NCBI GenBank assembly: GCA_028023455.1
Contig: JAQFVV010006197.1
Coordinates: 17,419,254-17,483,253 of the forward strand
Direction: 5' to 3'
DNA: 64,000 nucleotides
DNA from: Epiperipatus broadwayi
Lineage: Eukaryota > Onychophora > Udeonychophora > Euonychophora > Peripatidae
The notes under the pieces are model-generated. The model was not told the DNA's origin, ran no database searches, and saw only the letters and a program-made list of their open reading frames with translations. A program made the translations under genes and the position numbers. Below, one piece after another: positions 46,122 to 57,112 of this stretch. How positions within the stretch are numbered: position 1 is the first letter of the stretch; each line of letters starts with the position of its first letter.

Positions 46122-48385
46122 CTTTAACAGGATATATATATGCATTACATTTAGATTTTAATACTTAACTTTTTTATAAATATCTAATACTGAATTAAAA
46201 TCACAAACGTTCAAAATGTGCAAATAACGAATAATTAATTTATTAATGTTTGATTTAAATATTAAAATAAGCTTTAAAAAATTATAGAATCGAAACAAAG
46301 ATTCTAATCTTTAAATAAAATATGTGTAAAAAAACTTTTTAATTTTGAAAATAGCGAAGAGAGTTTTAATCTTAAAATAAAAATTACAAACAGATCCTTA
46401 GGGCAAAATGACCATTGAAAACATGATTATGAAAGAGATAAGAGTCAAAGAGTAGAAACAAAAGTCTTGCTTTTCCCACCCAAAGATATAGACACAGACC
46501 TCAGTGTAAAAATCCAAGTAGCCACAAACCCAAAATTTACTTAGCCACAAACCCAAAATCTACTACAAACTCAAGGAACCATGAAATAGAGATATGGAAT
46601 ATGTTTGATGGATCTGTGCATTCCAGAGATAAGGTGCCTGAGGACTATAAAAAAGAAAATCCAAAACAATAATTAATTAGAGAGAGAATTAGAAAATTAA
46701 AGTTTGAATTCAGTTGTCTTTGCTGAAAGTAAAATAATTTGAATTTAAAAATATTGTTGCCGTCACTAAGAATGTAATCTGCTTCATCGTGCTAACTTCA
46801 GTTCGGCCAGCCAAAGGCAGCTTTCATCTTCATGGATCCCAGGATTGAACTACTGGTGCCATATGCAGAAATTCCCATCAAGCTTTATAAATCGTCATCG
46901 TCCACAAGAAAAGGGCCCTTACACAAATTAGATTTTCATCGCGAAAGAATGAGCACGGACAAAGGAAGGTACAAATTTATAAATGATAAAATAAAACATA
47001 AACTCTTTTAAATTTAAAAATCTTCGAACTTTATTTATCTTTACAATAAACTATAAACTTCCTCTTTTGAGCAACCATGAACTTTATTTCTTATTTTTTT
47101 TTAATCTTGCAATGTTAAAAAGTTATAGCTAAAGTTTCAAATGTAATCTCTTAAAATATGTATTGTTTTTTTTATTTATTCATGCTTAAACAAGATCTGT
47201 TTATAATAGGGCAGGAGTTTGCGATTGCAAACTTAAATTTAAAAATAGAAACACATATTGTTATTTGTGCATTATTAAATTTTAAAAATAGATTAAAATA
47301 ATATTTGTGGTAAAAAAATAAGTTAAATATAATGGGTCATCGTAAAATGATTTTAAAACCTTAAACTAAAGACTTTTTTTAAGAATTAAATTAATAAATT
47401 GACTTAAATGTAAGTTGAGTATGGGTGGTCGCTTAGCCTCATTTAAATATGTTAGTTTTAAAGGGGTTTGATTTCAGATTATTTGTTTTGTAGTTGTGTC
47501 AATGCTGGTGGAGAGATATACAGATGTTTACATCAATGTAATGTGAAGTGTGTTTGCTCATTAGGGCAATGTGCCCAACTGAATGCATGACCCCAAAAAG
47601 GCAGTCATGGTGTTGCAATGGATGCAGACATATTTCCTGCACTATTGACCCCTTTCAACTCGATGGATTGGGACGATAACCGGCAAGATAGACTGCTCTC
47701 CCATTCATACATAGCATTTTTCTCTTTATTAAATTACATGCATGATTCCTTTTCCAGACAGAAGTACATTCCTGTACTGGACGAAGGTCATGTTCTTTTT
47801 TTCAAATAATATCATGTTGTTCAGATGCACATTCCTGTCAGTATGATTTGACACTAACATGTTCACATTGCATTGGTTGCGGATATATATCTGGAAGTGA
47901 GTGTTGGCATGGCTGCGGACGTCTGGCCTGGAATCAAACATTTTCAAATCTTTTAAATGCGTCGTCTGGGTGGACTACCTATGCTCAACATTCTAAAATT
48001 AAAAATTAAAGTTAAAACAAATAAAAATAATAATAATGAAACATAAGTTTTTTTTATAATAATTATTTTTTTAAAAGTTTGTGTGTTATTACTTTTTATA
48101 CGTAAATAAAAGATTTTGTGCTATTAATACTGACAGTGATCTAATTTATTTGCTTTTTTAAAATCTTTATTGAAGTATATTTTAATAAATATGTTTAAAC
48201 CTCTGTTATTTCATGAGCTAGTGACTTGGGCTGATGGTTGTGAAAAATATATAGGTGAATGTTGGATCTTTAATAGCACATATCTGCCTATTCTATACAT
48301 TTTCTAGGTTCAAATAACCTAGTGGCACCCTATAGTGCAGATATGGTAAGATTCATTTGATCTCAACACCCCGACCATTAAAATA
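46122..48385. mobile_element. Unassigned ~2.26-kb insertion in the right Penelope copy
   Basis: Absent from the left copy, which runs straight from GAAATATA to TAACATTAA. No domain is recognised; the 63-codon frame at 47618 is not convincing. The right end has AACCTAGTGGCACCCTATAG, vaguely like the TGGTGGCGCTCTCTAG near the end of the Gypsy LTR, so a solo LTR of a related element is possible. No matching TG/CA ends with a clear target duplication were found; AAATATA on the left and AAATACA on the right may be a degraded duplication. Confidence 0.5.
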
Positions 48386-48415
48386 CATAACATTAAATTT
48401 GAACATTTGAAATTC

Positions 48416-48472
48416 AGTTAAAGCTGATGAGGATTACCACGTAATCGAAAGTGCTACAAAAGAATTTACACT
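48416..48472 (+). ncRNA. Hammerhead ribozyme of the right Penelope copy
   Basis: CUGAUGA at 48424-48430, stem II GAUUAC/GUAAUC with loop CAC, GAAA at 48447-48450, then GUGCUA. Predicted cleavage falls between 48456 and 48457. Compared with the left copy the stem III palindrome changes from AGCGCU to AGUGCU, still self-pairing through G-U wobbles. Stem I (AGUUAAA with UUUA-C-ACU) keeps its pairs, while the bulged base changes from A to C. Confidence 0.75.
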
Positions 48473-48899
48473 ATAATATTATATTTACCGTTCAAATTTA
48501 TTTTTTTATATATATAATATTTTATAATGGGTACTGTATTTTACATTTAATATATATGTATGTGTATGATCATAAAATGATTATAAATATAATCGATCCA
48601 TGTGAAATATTTTTTTTGCATATAAATAAATAAAAACTGAAAATCGTTTTACAATAACAAATATTGTATGATTTAATATAAAGAAGCATCTTTCATCAAA
48701 ATTTTACTTCCCTCCTCTTTGTAACATATGCATTATTATAAATGTTACATTAAGAAAGGCAATAAATTTTTGCTGACCTAGTAAAACCCCCATTACAGTA
48801 CTCATTATTGTATTTCATTTTCCAGTATTATTTACTTCATCATCAACCATCTGTACAAGTTCAATTGATGTTTATTGATCTCTAGTCTCTTTTCTTCAC

Positions 48900-50320
48900 A
48901 TCATCCCTGCATACTTTCTTATTTCGTTCATCCATTTCACATGTGGTTTCTTTCTGGCTCTTTTACAATCATTTGGAATTCAGTTTAAGATTTCTAATTG
49001 TCCATTTATTATCATCTCTTCTAGCAATATGTTCAGTCCAATTCCACTTAAGTCTTTTAATTCTTTCAACAGATGTCAGTAGCATTTGCTTGTTCTCTTG
49101 CCCATATATTGCATTTTCTATCTCTTCTTGTTACTTCTAACATGCATCTTTCCATACTGCTTTGAGTGGTCTGAAGTCTCTGTATTGCTCTTATATTAAG
49201 TGTCCAAATCTCAGATATATAAGTAAGAAATGGTAAAACCTTCCTTTTTAAGCACATAGATTATTTCTTTGTAATATTAAGTTATTTCTACCAAAAGCAC
49301 TCCAATGAAGTTTAATTCTATGATTAATTTCATGTATTATATTTCCATCTGTAGTAATAATCTGACGAAGGTATTTATAATTGTTAACTTCTTCTAATGC
49401 ACCATAATCAATCTTTATTTTTATCTTTTGAAAAACCCATTAAATATTACTTGAGTCTTTTTAACATTTACTTTTAGTCCTACTTTCTTACTTTCATCTG
49501 ATAACTCTTGGAATATTTCCTGAAGCTCTAAAGCGTTATTTTTAAAAATAACTACATCATCTGCAAAATCTAAATGACTTAAATAATCTCCATTTATTTT
49601 TACTCCTTTAGTTTCCCATTTTAATCCACAAAATATTTTTTGCAGTACTGCTGTAAAAACTTTTGGAGATATGGAGTCACCCTGTTTTATACCCTTCTCA
49701 ATGTTAACCTTTCTAGTATGTAATCTAATTGTTGCTGTTGCATTTTTATAAATATTCTTTAGAATCTGACGCCTTGATGATCCAATTCTTTAATCACTGA
49801 AGAAATGTTTATAGAGTCAAATGCCTTTTCATAATCTACAAATCCAAAGAATAATGACAATTTATATTCATTGGTTCTTTTTATATATTCTCCCATACTT
49901 GGATATGATTTACTGTACTAAATCCACTTTTAAATTCATCTTGTTTTTTTGATGCATTATACTTATCTTGGTAAAATTTTTGTATAAAACTGATAAAAGA
50001 CTGATAGGTCTATAATTTCTAATATTTTCTTTATACCTTTTTAAAATATTAATACTGCATTCTTCCAATAATCTGGTACATCTTTATCATTTAGACATTT
50101 GGTAAATAACTATGCCAAAATTTTTTTATTTCTTCAACTGCTTCTTTTAATATATTGGTTGTAATTCCATCATTACTTGGTGCATTTCCCTTCTTCATAA
50201 ATGTAATTGCTATCTTATTTTTTCAATTAAAATCCTGGGTAATTCATAAGATATAATCGTTGTAGTAGGTATTTGTTCTTTATTATTATTATATAATTCT
50301 TGATAGAATTCTTCTACCCA
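48900..50320 (-). pseudogene. RTE reverse transcriptase and C-terminus, second copy
   Basis: Read across frames on the minus strand. It contains a VPDYWKNAVL-like segment, motif A in the FVDYEKAFDSI context (near 49830), a QGDSISP-like motif B, and HLDFADDVVIF, the intact FADD catalytic motif (near 49560). LTYISEIWTLN and VTRRDRKCNIWAREQ (49066-49257) follow, then the terminal region. Multiple stops and frameshifts. Confidence 0.8.
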
Positions 50321-50769
50321 TTTCATGATATCATCCCTTGTTTTATTAATAGTTACACTTTTTTTTTCTTATTGTAGATATAAGTTTTCTACCAATACCA
50401 AAATGTTGTTTAGCATTCATGAGATTTATTCTTTTCTACAGCTTTCCTTGCCAGTTCACAATTACATTTTCTTATATCATTATCAACTCTTTTTTGCACT
50501 AATTTACCAAATTGGATATATTCAATCCTACTTAATGCATCATTTTTATATATCTTCATTTTTTCATAATTTATCCAGTCTCAGTAGAAAATTTATTGGT
50601 CTGTTGTTGCTTTTTTCTATAATTTATCTTTGTTGCAGTTTTTAAAAGTATATCAGTTATTGTCCTATCAATTTCATTCATATCTGAATAATGATCAAAA
50701 TCTGCTAATATTTGAAAACTATTTGCAAGTTCTGATGTAAATTCATTAGAATGTTTCTGAAAATTAGGA

Positions 50770-51583
50770 ATATCAACTGTAAATATTGTTTTTCTTAATA
50801 TTTTTTTGTCTCTCTAGTTTTGCATTAACATGTATCTTACATCTTTCTAATCGAAAATCACTTCTTGTGTTGAATTTATTAAGAACATTACAATCTTGAA
50901 ATATGTAACATTTAAAGACTGATTTTAAATCCCTTGTAAATAAATCTTGAAATATGTATTTTCTGTTAGTCAAAATATAATACAATTCTACTGTACCTTT
51001 ATTTGGATGCTTCCATGTCAATTTCCTTTTAACATTTTTTCAAAAAAACAATTCTTAATATCAAGTTTTTCTTTTTCTGCAAACTTCACCATCTCATTTC
51101 TATTACATAACTAAATTTACCTACAGCACTTTCATCTTTAATTTGTTTACCAATTCTAGCATTAAAGTCTCCCATAATAATTTTAAAATGTGTTTAATCT
51201 GATTGAAAGCCTTTTATACATTCAAATAAAAATCTATTTTGTCATTATGAACTTGTTGGGGCATAAACCTGAATTATCTGCATTTGGTATCTGCTAATAA
51301 GTTGAATAACCAAGCTTGACACTCTATCCAATACACCATCAATCTTTACAAAATTATTCAAATTTATAATGTATTCTACTCCACTTGTACTGCCAATATT
51401 TGTGCCGTTGTAGGAGAGTACATGTTCACTTTTTAAATCAATTGTTTTTTCACTTTTTCTTCTAACTTCACAAAGTCCAATAATGTCCCATTTAATATGA
51501 GACAGTTCTTCCAATTCTTGCAATCTTTCTCTTCTTGAAAGTGATCTGTAGTTGTAAGTACCTAAATAAAAAGTCATCATCAT
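50770..51583 (-). pseudogene. RTE endonuclease, second copy
   Basis: An ATG frame (51583 to 51245) reads MMMTFYLGTYNYRSLSRRER, then KWDIIGLCEVRRK and IIQVYAPTSS. After a stop and frame change come the KFAEKEKL-type segment and a 50773-51021 frame with WKHPNKGTVELYYILTNRKY. That frame contains an internal duplication (YIFQD twice, with LFTRDLKSVFKC between). This copy preserves the N-terminal motif GTYN-x-RSLS that is broken in the other. Confidence 0.85.
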
Positions 51584-52022
51584 TTGACAGCCTAGGTCTA
51601 CAATTGGGGATTTTTAGCAGCCTCCACTTTTGCCCACCAAATGCCTTGGCTGTTTCAGCCTCCTGGGAATAAGGACCATGATTTATTTTTGACTGCCATG
51701 ATTGTAAATATCAATTAGAAATTTTTTTTTATTCACACAGACATCCAATCTGCCTTATCAGGCTACTGAGAAGACCACAGTGTTTGTTGATCTTAATCCC
51801 AGAGGTAAAAAGCCAATAAACTCACCATGCTGACTAATGCAGGTTAATGAGCATCTCATTCATGTTCATATACTATATGAATAATCACATAGTAATAAGA
51901 TCTGCAATAACTAGAATGTATGAAGTGGACATTTGGAGTTTGATCTACTTGTTTCCTTTAAAGTGTCCAAGAGGAATCAAAAGGTCTCCTTTCAGTTAAC
52001 AGCAAATTCCTTTCTGCAACCT

Positions 52023-52689
52023 TTATTTACTTATATACATATTGGGATGGTTTTGGATCTCATGACATACAACAACATAGTAGCAAGTGTGCATATATAT
52101 ATAACGTTGAAAGGAAAAATAAAAGTAAACACAAACAAAAAAATTCATAGATATTTTCTTTATTATACTGAAATAATAGTTAAGGATTAAATAATTTTGA
52201 ATTTAAAATTTTTTTATTATCATTTAAAAAGGTCTAACTAATATTTTATTAATTTTGATTTTGAAATTAAAACAATATTTTTTGTTATAATAGATATACT
52301 GTAATAATAAAATTCCACTATCTATATTGATTAAAGAAATGTTTGAATTAAAGTTTGTATAGCATATTTTGATAAAAATCATATAAAGTTGTTTGTCAAA
52401 GGATTAAAGTGAATTGAAAAGTTATTAACTTTTTCAACCAAAATAGGAAAAACTTATTTTTAATTACTGTACCCCACCTTTCCCTGACTACAAAAGGGTT
52501 GAAAAAAAGATTGGTTGTTTTCTATTCTCTCGGCTCAGCCGTTTGATGGCATTGATGCTAATCAAACACACATACATATTACAATTCTGGGCTGGGTCTG
52601 TTATTCTATATAAATAAATATTGGCTTTTTTAGTTTTGTAATAGTAAATTAAAAGAACTAATAGTAAATAATAGTACTATTTAAAAAAC
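52023..52689. other. Intronic DNA with a GC-richer patch
   Basis: Mostly AT-rich. A less AT-rich patch at about 52470-52600 (containing CTCTCGGCTCAGCCGTTTGA) looks like an old repeat end, but I cannot assign it. Confidence 0.45.
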
Positions 52690-53722
52690 AAAAATTTTAG
52701 AAATTCACATTAAATTTAAAAATGATACCCAAATAATTGACATTTTTTGGACAGTAATTAATCATAAAATGGGTTGTTTTTGTTTGTGTGTATATCTATA
52801 AAAAGTTACAGTATTTTTGAAATAGAAAATAATATGCAATTATACATTTTTCAATTTACACAAAATTTCTACATTCATGCTAAATTTAAAAATGATACCC
52901 GAGTATTGTAATTAGCTTTTTTTTGACAGTAATTAATCAGAAAGTGGGTACTTCTTGTTAGTGTATATATATAAAAAGTACTATTTTTTAAATACTACAT
53001 TTAAAAATGATACCTGACTATTTTGCATTTTTTTTGGACAGTAATGGATCAGAAAGTGGATTGTTTTTGTTAGTGTGTAGATATCAAAAGCCATAATATT
53101 ATTTAAATAAATTTAAAAATGATACCCGAATAACTTTTTTTTTGGTATTGACAGTAATTAATCAGAAAGTGGTTTTATTTTCTTTGTGTATATATATAGA
53201 AAAAGTTAAGGTCTTTTTTGAATAGAAAATAAGATGCAATATTCTATATTATTCAATTTACCCACAACATTTTAAAATTCACGCTAAATTTTCAAATGAT
53301 ATCCAACTAATTTACTCTTTTTTTGGACAGTAATTAATCAGAAAGTGGGTTCTTTTTGTTAGTGTGTATATATAAAAAGGTACCGTTATTTAAATACTAA
53401 ATTTAAAAATGGTATCTGACTATTTTGCATTTTTTGGACAGTAATTAGTCAAAAAGTGGGTTCTTTTTGTTATTGTATATATATAAAGTACTGTAATTCA
53501 AATACTACATTTAATAATCAAATCCAACTAAGTTGCTTTTCTTTTTTTGGACAATAATTAATCAGAAACTGGGTTGTTTTTGTTAATGTGTGTACATATA
53601 AAAACTAATCTTAATTAAATAGTAAAATAAAAATAATACCCAACTAATTTTTTTTGGACAGTAATTAATAATCAGACACTGGGTTGTTTTTATTTATGTG
53701 TATATATAAAAAGTAACTTGTC
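52690..53722 (+). repeat. Satellite with ~112-bp units and a ~400-bp higher-order period
   Basis: The landmark GACAGTAATTAATCAG occurs eight times, with its ACAGTAATTA part starting at 52751, 52926, 53038, 53151, 53327, 53438, 53552 and 53658. Spacings are 175, 112, 113, 176, 111, 114 and 106. The ~175-bp spacings contain an extra ~62-bp block (AAATAGAAAATAAxATGCAAT and following). Each unit also holds AAATTTAAAAATGATACC, GTGGGTT and a (TA)n/AAAAAGT segment. The pattern long-short-short repeats, giving a ~400-bp higher-order unit. Confidence 0.9.
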
Positions 53723-53993
53723 ACGGATGAATTCTCATGATTTTCATATGATCGTCAAAATACTGTATTACTACATCCTTAAAAGCAATTTTTGAGGGTT
53801 ACCCATTCATAATAGAACCTTCACGACATTGTTTAAAGTTACAATATAACAGTAGGTTAGAGCACTTGAAAAAAAAATCTTTGTAATGAAATTTTAAATA
53901 ATTATGTTAGGTTAAAATTCACACACTCTCACATGAAAGTATAGAAAAAATAGACATTCTAACATTACAATAAAGTTAATAACACAACCAACT

Positions 53994-54215
53994 ATGGCAG
54001 ACAGTAAGGCATTTGTCTGTGCTTTTAATATAGAAAAAAGCCAGACTCGCTCAGCCAGTTGGGGACTTTCTATGTTTTATCATAGAAAGAAGCCTCTTAA
54101 ATTGGCTGAGGCTGCCACGAGGATTCTTTCTGTGTTTTATCGTAGAAAGAAGGCTCTTAGGTTGTGTGTAGACCACTGAAATGGTATATTTCTAGGAATT
54201 GACCTAGAAATAGTG
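53994..54215 (+). repeat. Array of ~60-bp hairpin units
   Basis: Three stem-loops of the same geometry follow each other: CTTTCTATG/CATAGAAAG with loop TTTTAT (54066-54089), CTTTCTGTG/CGTAGAAAG with the same loop (54126-54149), and ATTTCTAGG/CCTAGAAAT with loop AATTGA (54188-54211). A degenerate first unit is near 54010. Spacing is 60-62 bp. The apparent 61-codon frame here is explained by the repeat and I do not call it a gene. Confidence 0.75.
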
Positions 54216-54419
54216 CCATCATGTGGCTGACACAAGGAAATAGAAAACAGCCAAAAGTATGAGAGTGTTTTTAAAGTTGAACAAATTATTACAGAACTAC
54301 CATGAAGAAATAACTCAAAGTAAGGAATAGTGGATCTGTCTGCTGCTAATGCAACATTGGAGTTTTGATTCACATGTAGAATAGGGTCAGATTTCTGCAT
54401 TCATTAGCCTATATATATT

Positions 54420-55090
54420 GTGTACTAGATGGCTGGTTTGCCAGAAGTCTATCAAATGATAGAGACTGAAGGGAGATCACAGCAGGTGAATAGTTACACC
54501 TGGATTATACCTTTCCTGATGATGACAAGAAGTTATTTTATTGTTTAGAAGGAACCAGTTTACACAGAGTCCATCAGCTTGCTGAAGAATTAGTTTATAT
54601 GTATGCTGATTTATCTATATGCAGAGAAACACAGGTAAATATATTGAGTCATATATATAAAGTACAGTTGATTAGTTATGTTATATATATTGAGAACAAT
54701 ATTTCAAATAATTTCTTTAGTGAAAATGACACTTGAAATCTATAAATTAAAAATAAAACAAGTAAATAATTTTTGCTTAAGTTAAAAATCTAAAATAAAG
54801 AATTAATTTATAGACAATTTTATATAAAAAAAGTGAACTCCAAAATATTTTTAGATTGCAAAACAAAGGAACTTGTTGGAGTATTTTTTAAAAGATGTTA
54901 ATAATTAATCAACAGTAACCTATCAAGGGTGCAATGTTTTTTTTAAAAAGAAAAAGAACCATAAAAAAAGAAGTCTAATTAATAGTTTTAATTCATATAA
55001 ACTATATTTTATGTGTATTTTCAGCATGGAATTAATTGTGTATAATATTTTTAATGTCTATTATTTTGAAAAATTAAAATATATGATATA
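54420..55090. other. AT-rich intronic DNA, nothing recognised
   Basis: No terminal repeats, coding remnants or RNA genes were seen. Confidence 0.5.
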
Positions 55091-55093
55091 AAC

Positions 55094-55510
55094 ATCAGTA
55101 TGTGCACACATTTCTATGGGTACCCACCTATATATATTTGAAGTTATTTAGGTAGCATTAAAATTTAGTAACTTGTTTTTCTATTAGTATTATATGACAA
55201 TTCAAATATGTCCATAAAATATTATACTACACATCTGTGCACTGATATATATGTGTTTTATGTAAACCTATTGAGATATTTGCAAATCATAATGTGATAA
55301 CATTTTTTATTATTATTATATGACAATTCCCATATATTATTGCATGTCTGTGTGCTTCTATCAATGCATATCAGGTAGACACATATATGTTAAAATTAAT
55401 CAATTTTAAATATGATAAATTTATATTACATTGCACATATGTGTGTTGATATACATGGGTTTTATGTAAACCCATTATGAGGTATTTGTAAATCACATTA
55501 TGATAGCTAC
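55094..55510. repeat. Degenerate tandem repeat, ~150-210-bp units
   Basis: Segments such as TTATATGACAATTC (near 55188 and 55317) and TTTTATGTAAACC(T/C)ATT followed by GATATTTGCAAATCA-like sequence (near 55256 and 55460) recur in the same order. This indicates two or three diverged copies. Confidence 0.6.
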
Positions 55511-56204
55511 TTGTATATTAATCAAAATCAGAATGCTGAATTTATATTTATGGCATTCTCAGCAGACCTTAATTTCATTTTAATTGTTATTAATAAATTA
55601 TGAACTTATTCAATCCTAAATAGTTTTAGAATATTATGTTGTATTATCTCTTGCTCACAGTAACAGTTATAGAGCTTTTATCCTCTGAGCTAGATATATG
55701 CATAATGGTCTATTTATATAAAAGTTTATATTTAGTGTTTATAGGCATCCAGCTGATACTGATCCTGAATTCATCTATGCTCTACATTTATTTAGTTTAG
55801 TATTTATTATAAATTAAGTTTATAGTTGACCAGTAAATTACTAAATGGGCAGAGCATTGATGATGATCAGCATGGTTTAATATCCCAGCATTATTGTTTT
55901 TATTTTATATATTCTGATGGATTCACACTTTAAGTTTGTGCATCCACATTAATGTTTTAATAATCTGCCCCAATCTGGAAATGACTAAATAATTAGCCTA
56001 GTTTATAGTAGTCCCATTTCAAATCCAGTCACCAGATTGACTTGACTGTTGATTTATTTTATGGTTGATTATTCATGATGATGGATACTGGTGACTTTAG
56101 TTAGTTGTGAATGATCTGATGCTCATTCCTTTTATATTATTTTAAATTTAGAGTCATTGGCATGGGGTTGATAATGATGAGTACTATCACTCCAGGTTCA
56201 CCCC
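55511..56204. other. Intronic DNA, nothing recognised
   Basis: No coding remnants or terminal repeats were identified before the inverted repeat at 56205. Confidence 0.5.
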
Positions 56205-56415
56205 ATAATTTTCTGTACTATTACAATATATTAGAAGAGATTTGAACTCAGACTTTCAAACTTCCTACAGATAATCACTACAACTTATACAACTGACACA
56301 CATGGCCACACATATGTGTATCAATTGTATAAGATGGAGTGAATAACTATAGGGAGCTTGAAAGTTTGAGTTCAAATTCCTTCTAATTACATTATGTTCA
56401 GTATATACAATTAAA
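56205..56415. repeat. Head-to-head pair of tRNA-like SINE units (inverted repeat)
   Basis: Two ~75-100-bp arms are inverted around about 56305. Each arm reads outward as a tRNA-like sequence: TGTGTCAGTTGTATAAG or TGTGTATCAATTGTATAAG (box A-like), then a GAAAG segment and GAGTTCAAAT (box B-like), then CTTCTAAT. The foldback ends about 65 bp before the exon acceptor at 56477. A related single unit occurs near 59170-59245. Confidence 0.6.
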
Positions 56416-56477
56416 TATTATATATATATAAAGAGAGTAATATGTAAAACTTGTTCATTTTATGTTATTTTATTTAG

Positions 56478-56600
56478 TATCATTTCAGTTTTCGAAAATT
56501 TTTTGCATTTGTTGGGCCTGGATTTTTAATGAGCATTGCACTACTGGATCCAGGGAATATTGAATCTGATTTACAGTCTGGAGCTGTAGCTAAGTATAAG
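56478..56600 (+). CDS. NRAMP/SLC11 metal transporter, exon with TM1 and the DPGN motif
   Basis: This 123-nt, 41-codon exon lies between TATTTAG and GTAGAT and is phase 0 at both ends. It reads [18 protein letters not shown], then [17 protein letters not shown] and AVAKYK. This is the most diagnostic block of the SLC11 family: GPGFLMSIA followed by DPGN in transmembrane helix 1, whose Asp and Asn bind the transported Fe2+ or Mn2+, then the conserved IESDLQSGA. Compared with the usual IAYLDPGN, Tyr is replaced by Leu. The exon ends where animal DMT1 genes also break (before the LLW helix). A TTTCAG acceptor 8 bp inside would shift the frame and lose residues, so 56478 is preferred. The remaining eleven or so helices must lie beyond the window. 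Confidence 0.95.
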
Positions 56601-57044
56601 GTAGATAATTTTACAAATATTAAAATTTATAAAAAAATTATTAATATTTTTTTATGATAAAATAATTGTTTATCTCTTTAGTGCTTAGTTTTTCATAGGT
56701 TGATAAAATGATTTTCTACATCAATTCTGTAATTTTGCAGTTGAGTATAAACTGCAGAAATTTTCTGAAAAGTAACTAATTTTCTAAAGATTTGTTAAAG
56801 TTAATCCCTAAGAGTTCTAATTAACTCTAACTTTTTACTAAATTTTTAAAAATTAAAGCTCTAATTTGATTTTCTGTTCACATTTGTGAGTTTTTTTAGT
56901 TGCAGTGAATAAATTTTGTATAAGTTAGTATTTTTTTTCAACATAAAGTAATGTTAGATGTCTAAAAAGCTAAATGGTGATAATTTAGCTTTATTAAACG
57001 TTGGTCAAGAGATAGGCTAATAATCATACTTTTTAAAATTATTT

Positions 57045-57112
57045 AATAATAATAAAGTTGTGCTAACACTCAGCTTTAGTTATATGTGTGTTAGCACAAC
57101 ATTATTATTATT
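57045..57112. repeat. Strong hairpin, 25-bp stem
   Basis: Arms 57045-57069 and 57088-57112 are complementary over 25 bp with a single mismatch (core GTTGTGCTAACAC). They enclose an 18-nt loop. It may be a tiny foldback element or a transcribed hairpin; the flanking TAATAATAAT tracts belong to the stem. Confidence 0.8.

Larger units (their letters stand above)
44886..48508 (+). mobile_element. Penelope-like retroelement, right copy, interrupted
   Basis: Mirror copy on the + strand. It starts in the RT (LLASLDVMELYGSID, motif A region), runs through RT and GIY-YIG to about 46121, is interrupted by ~2.26 kb, and resumes at about 48386 with the element's 3' end. That end includes the hammerhead and the shared tail TATTTACCGTTCAAATTTA. 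Some ~55 bp at its 5' start are not present in the left copy. Confidence 0.85.
48836..52022 (-). mobile_element. RTE-type LINE, second copy (degenerate)
   Basis: Same family as 29818-43030, on the minus strand and without large insertions, so it defines the full length of about 3.2 kb. Its 5' end aligns with TTGCAGAAAGGA of the other copy, and its 3' end is GGTTGATGATGAA. The 5' untranslated segment is 51590-52022, with endonuclease, RT and C-terminus following. Frameshifts and stops are spread throughout. It inserted within ~330 bp of the Penelope pair. Confidence 0.87.
2915..56477 (+). other. 53.6-kb intron of the NRAMP-like gene
   Basis: The intron runs from GTAAGT at 2915 to TATTTAG ending at 56477. 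The flanking exons are both phase 0 at this junction, and the joined peptide reads through without a gap relative to DMT1-type proteins. Essentially all recognisable content is transposable: an unassigned 3-kb repeat pair, a gag-only LTR element, nested RTE, Gypsy and TIR insertions, a Penelope inverted pair, a second RTE and a satellite. I found no additional NRAMP exon inside it, but a short alternative exon cannot be excluded by eye. Confidence 0.85.
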
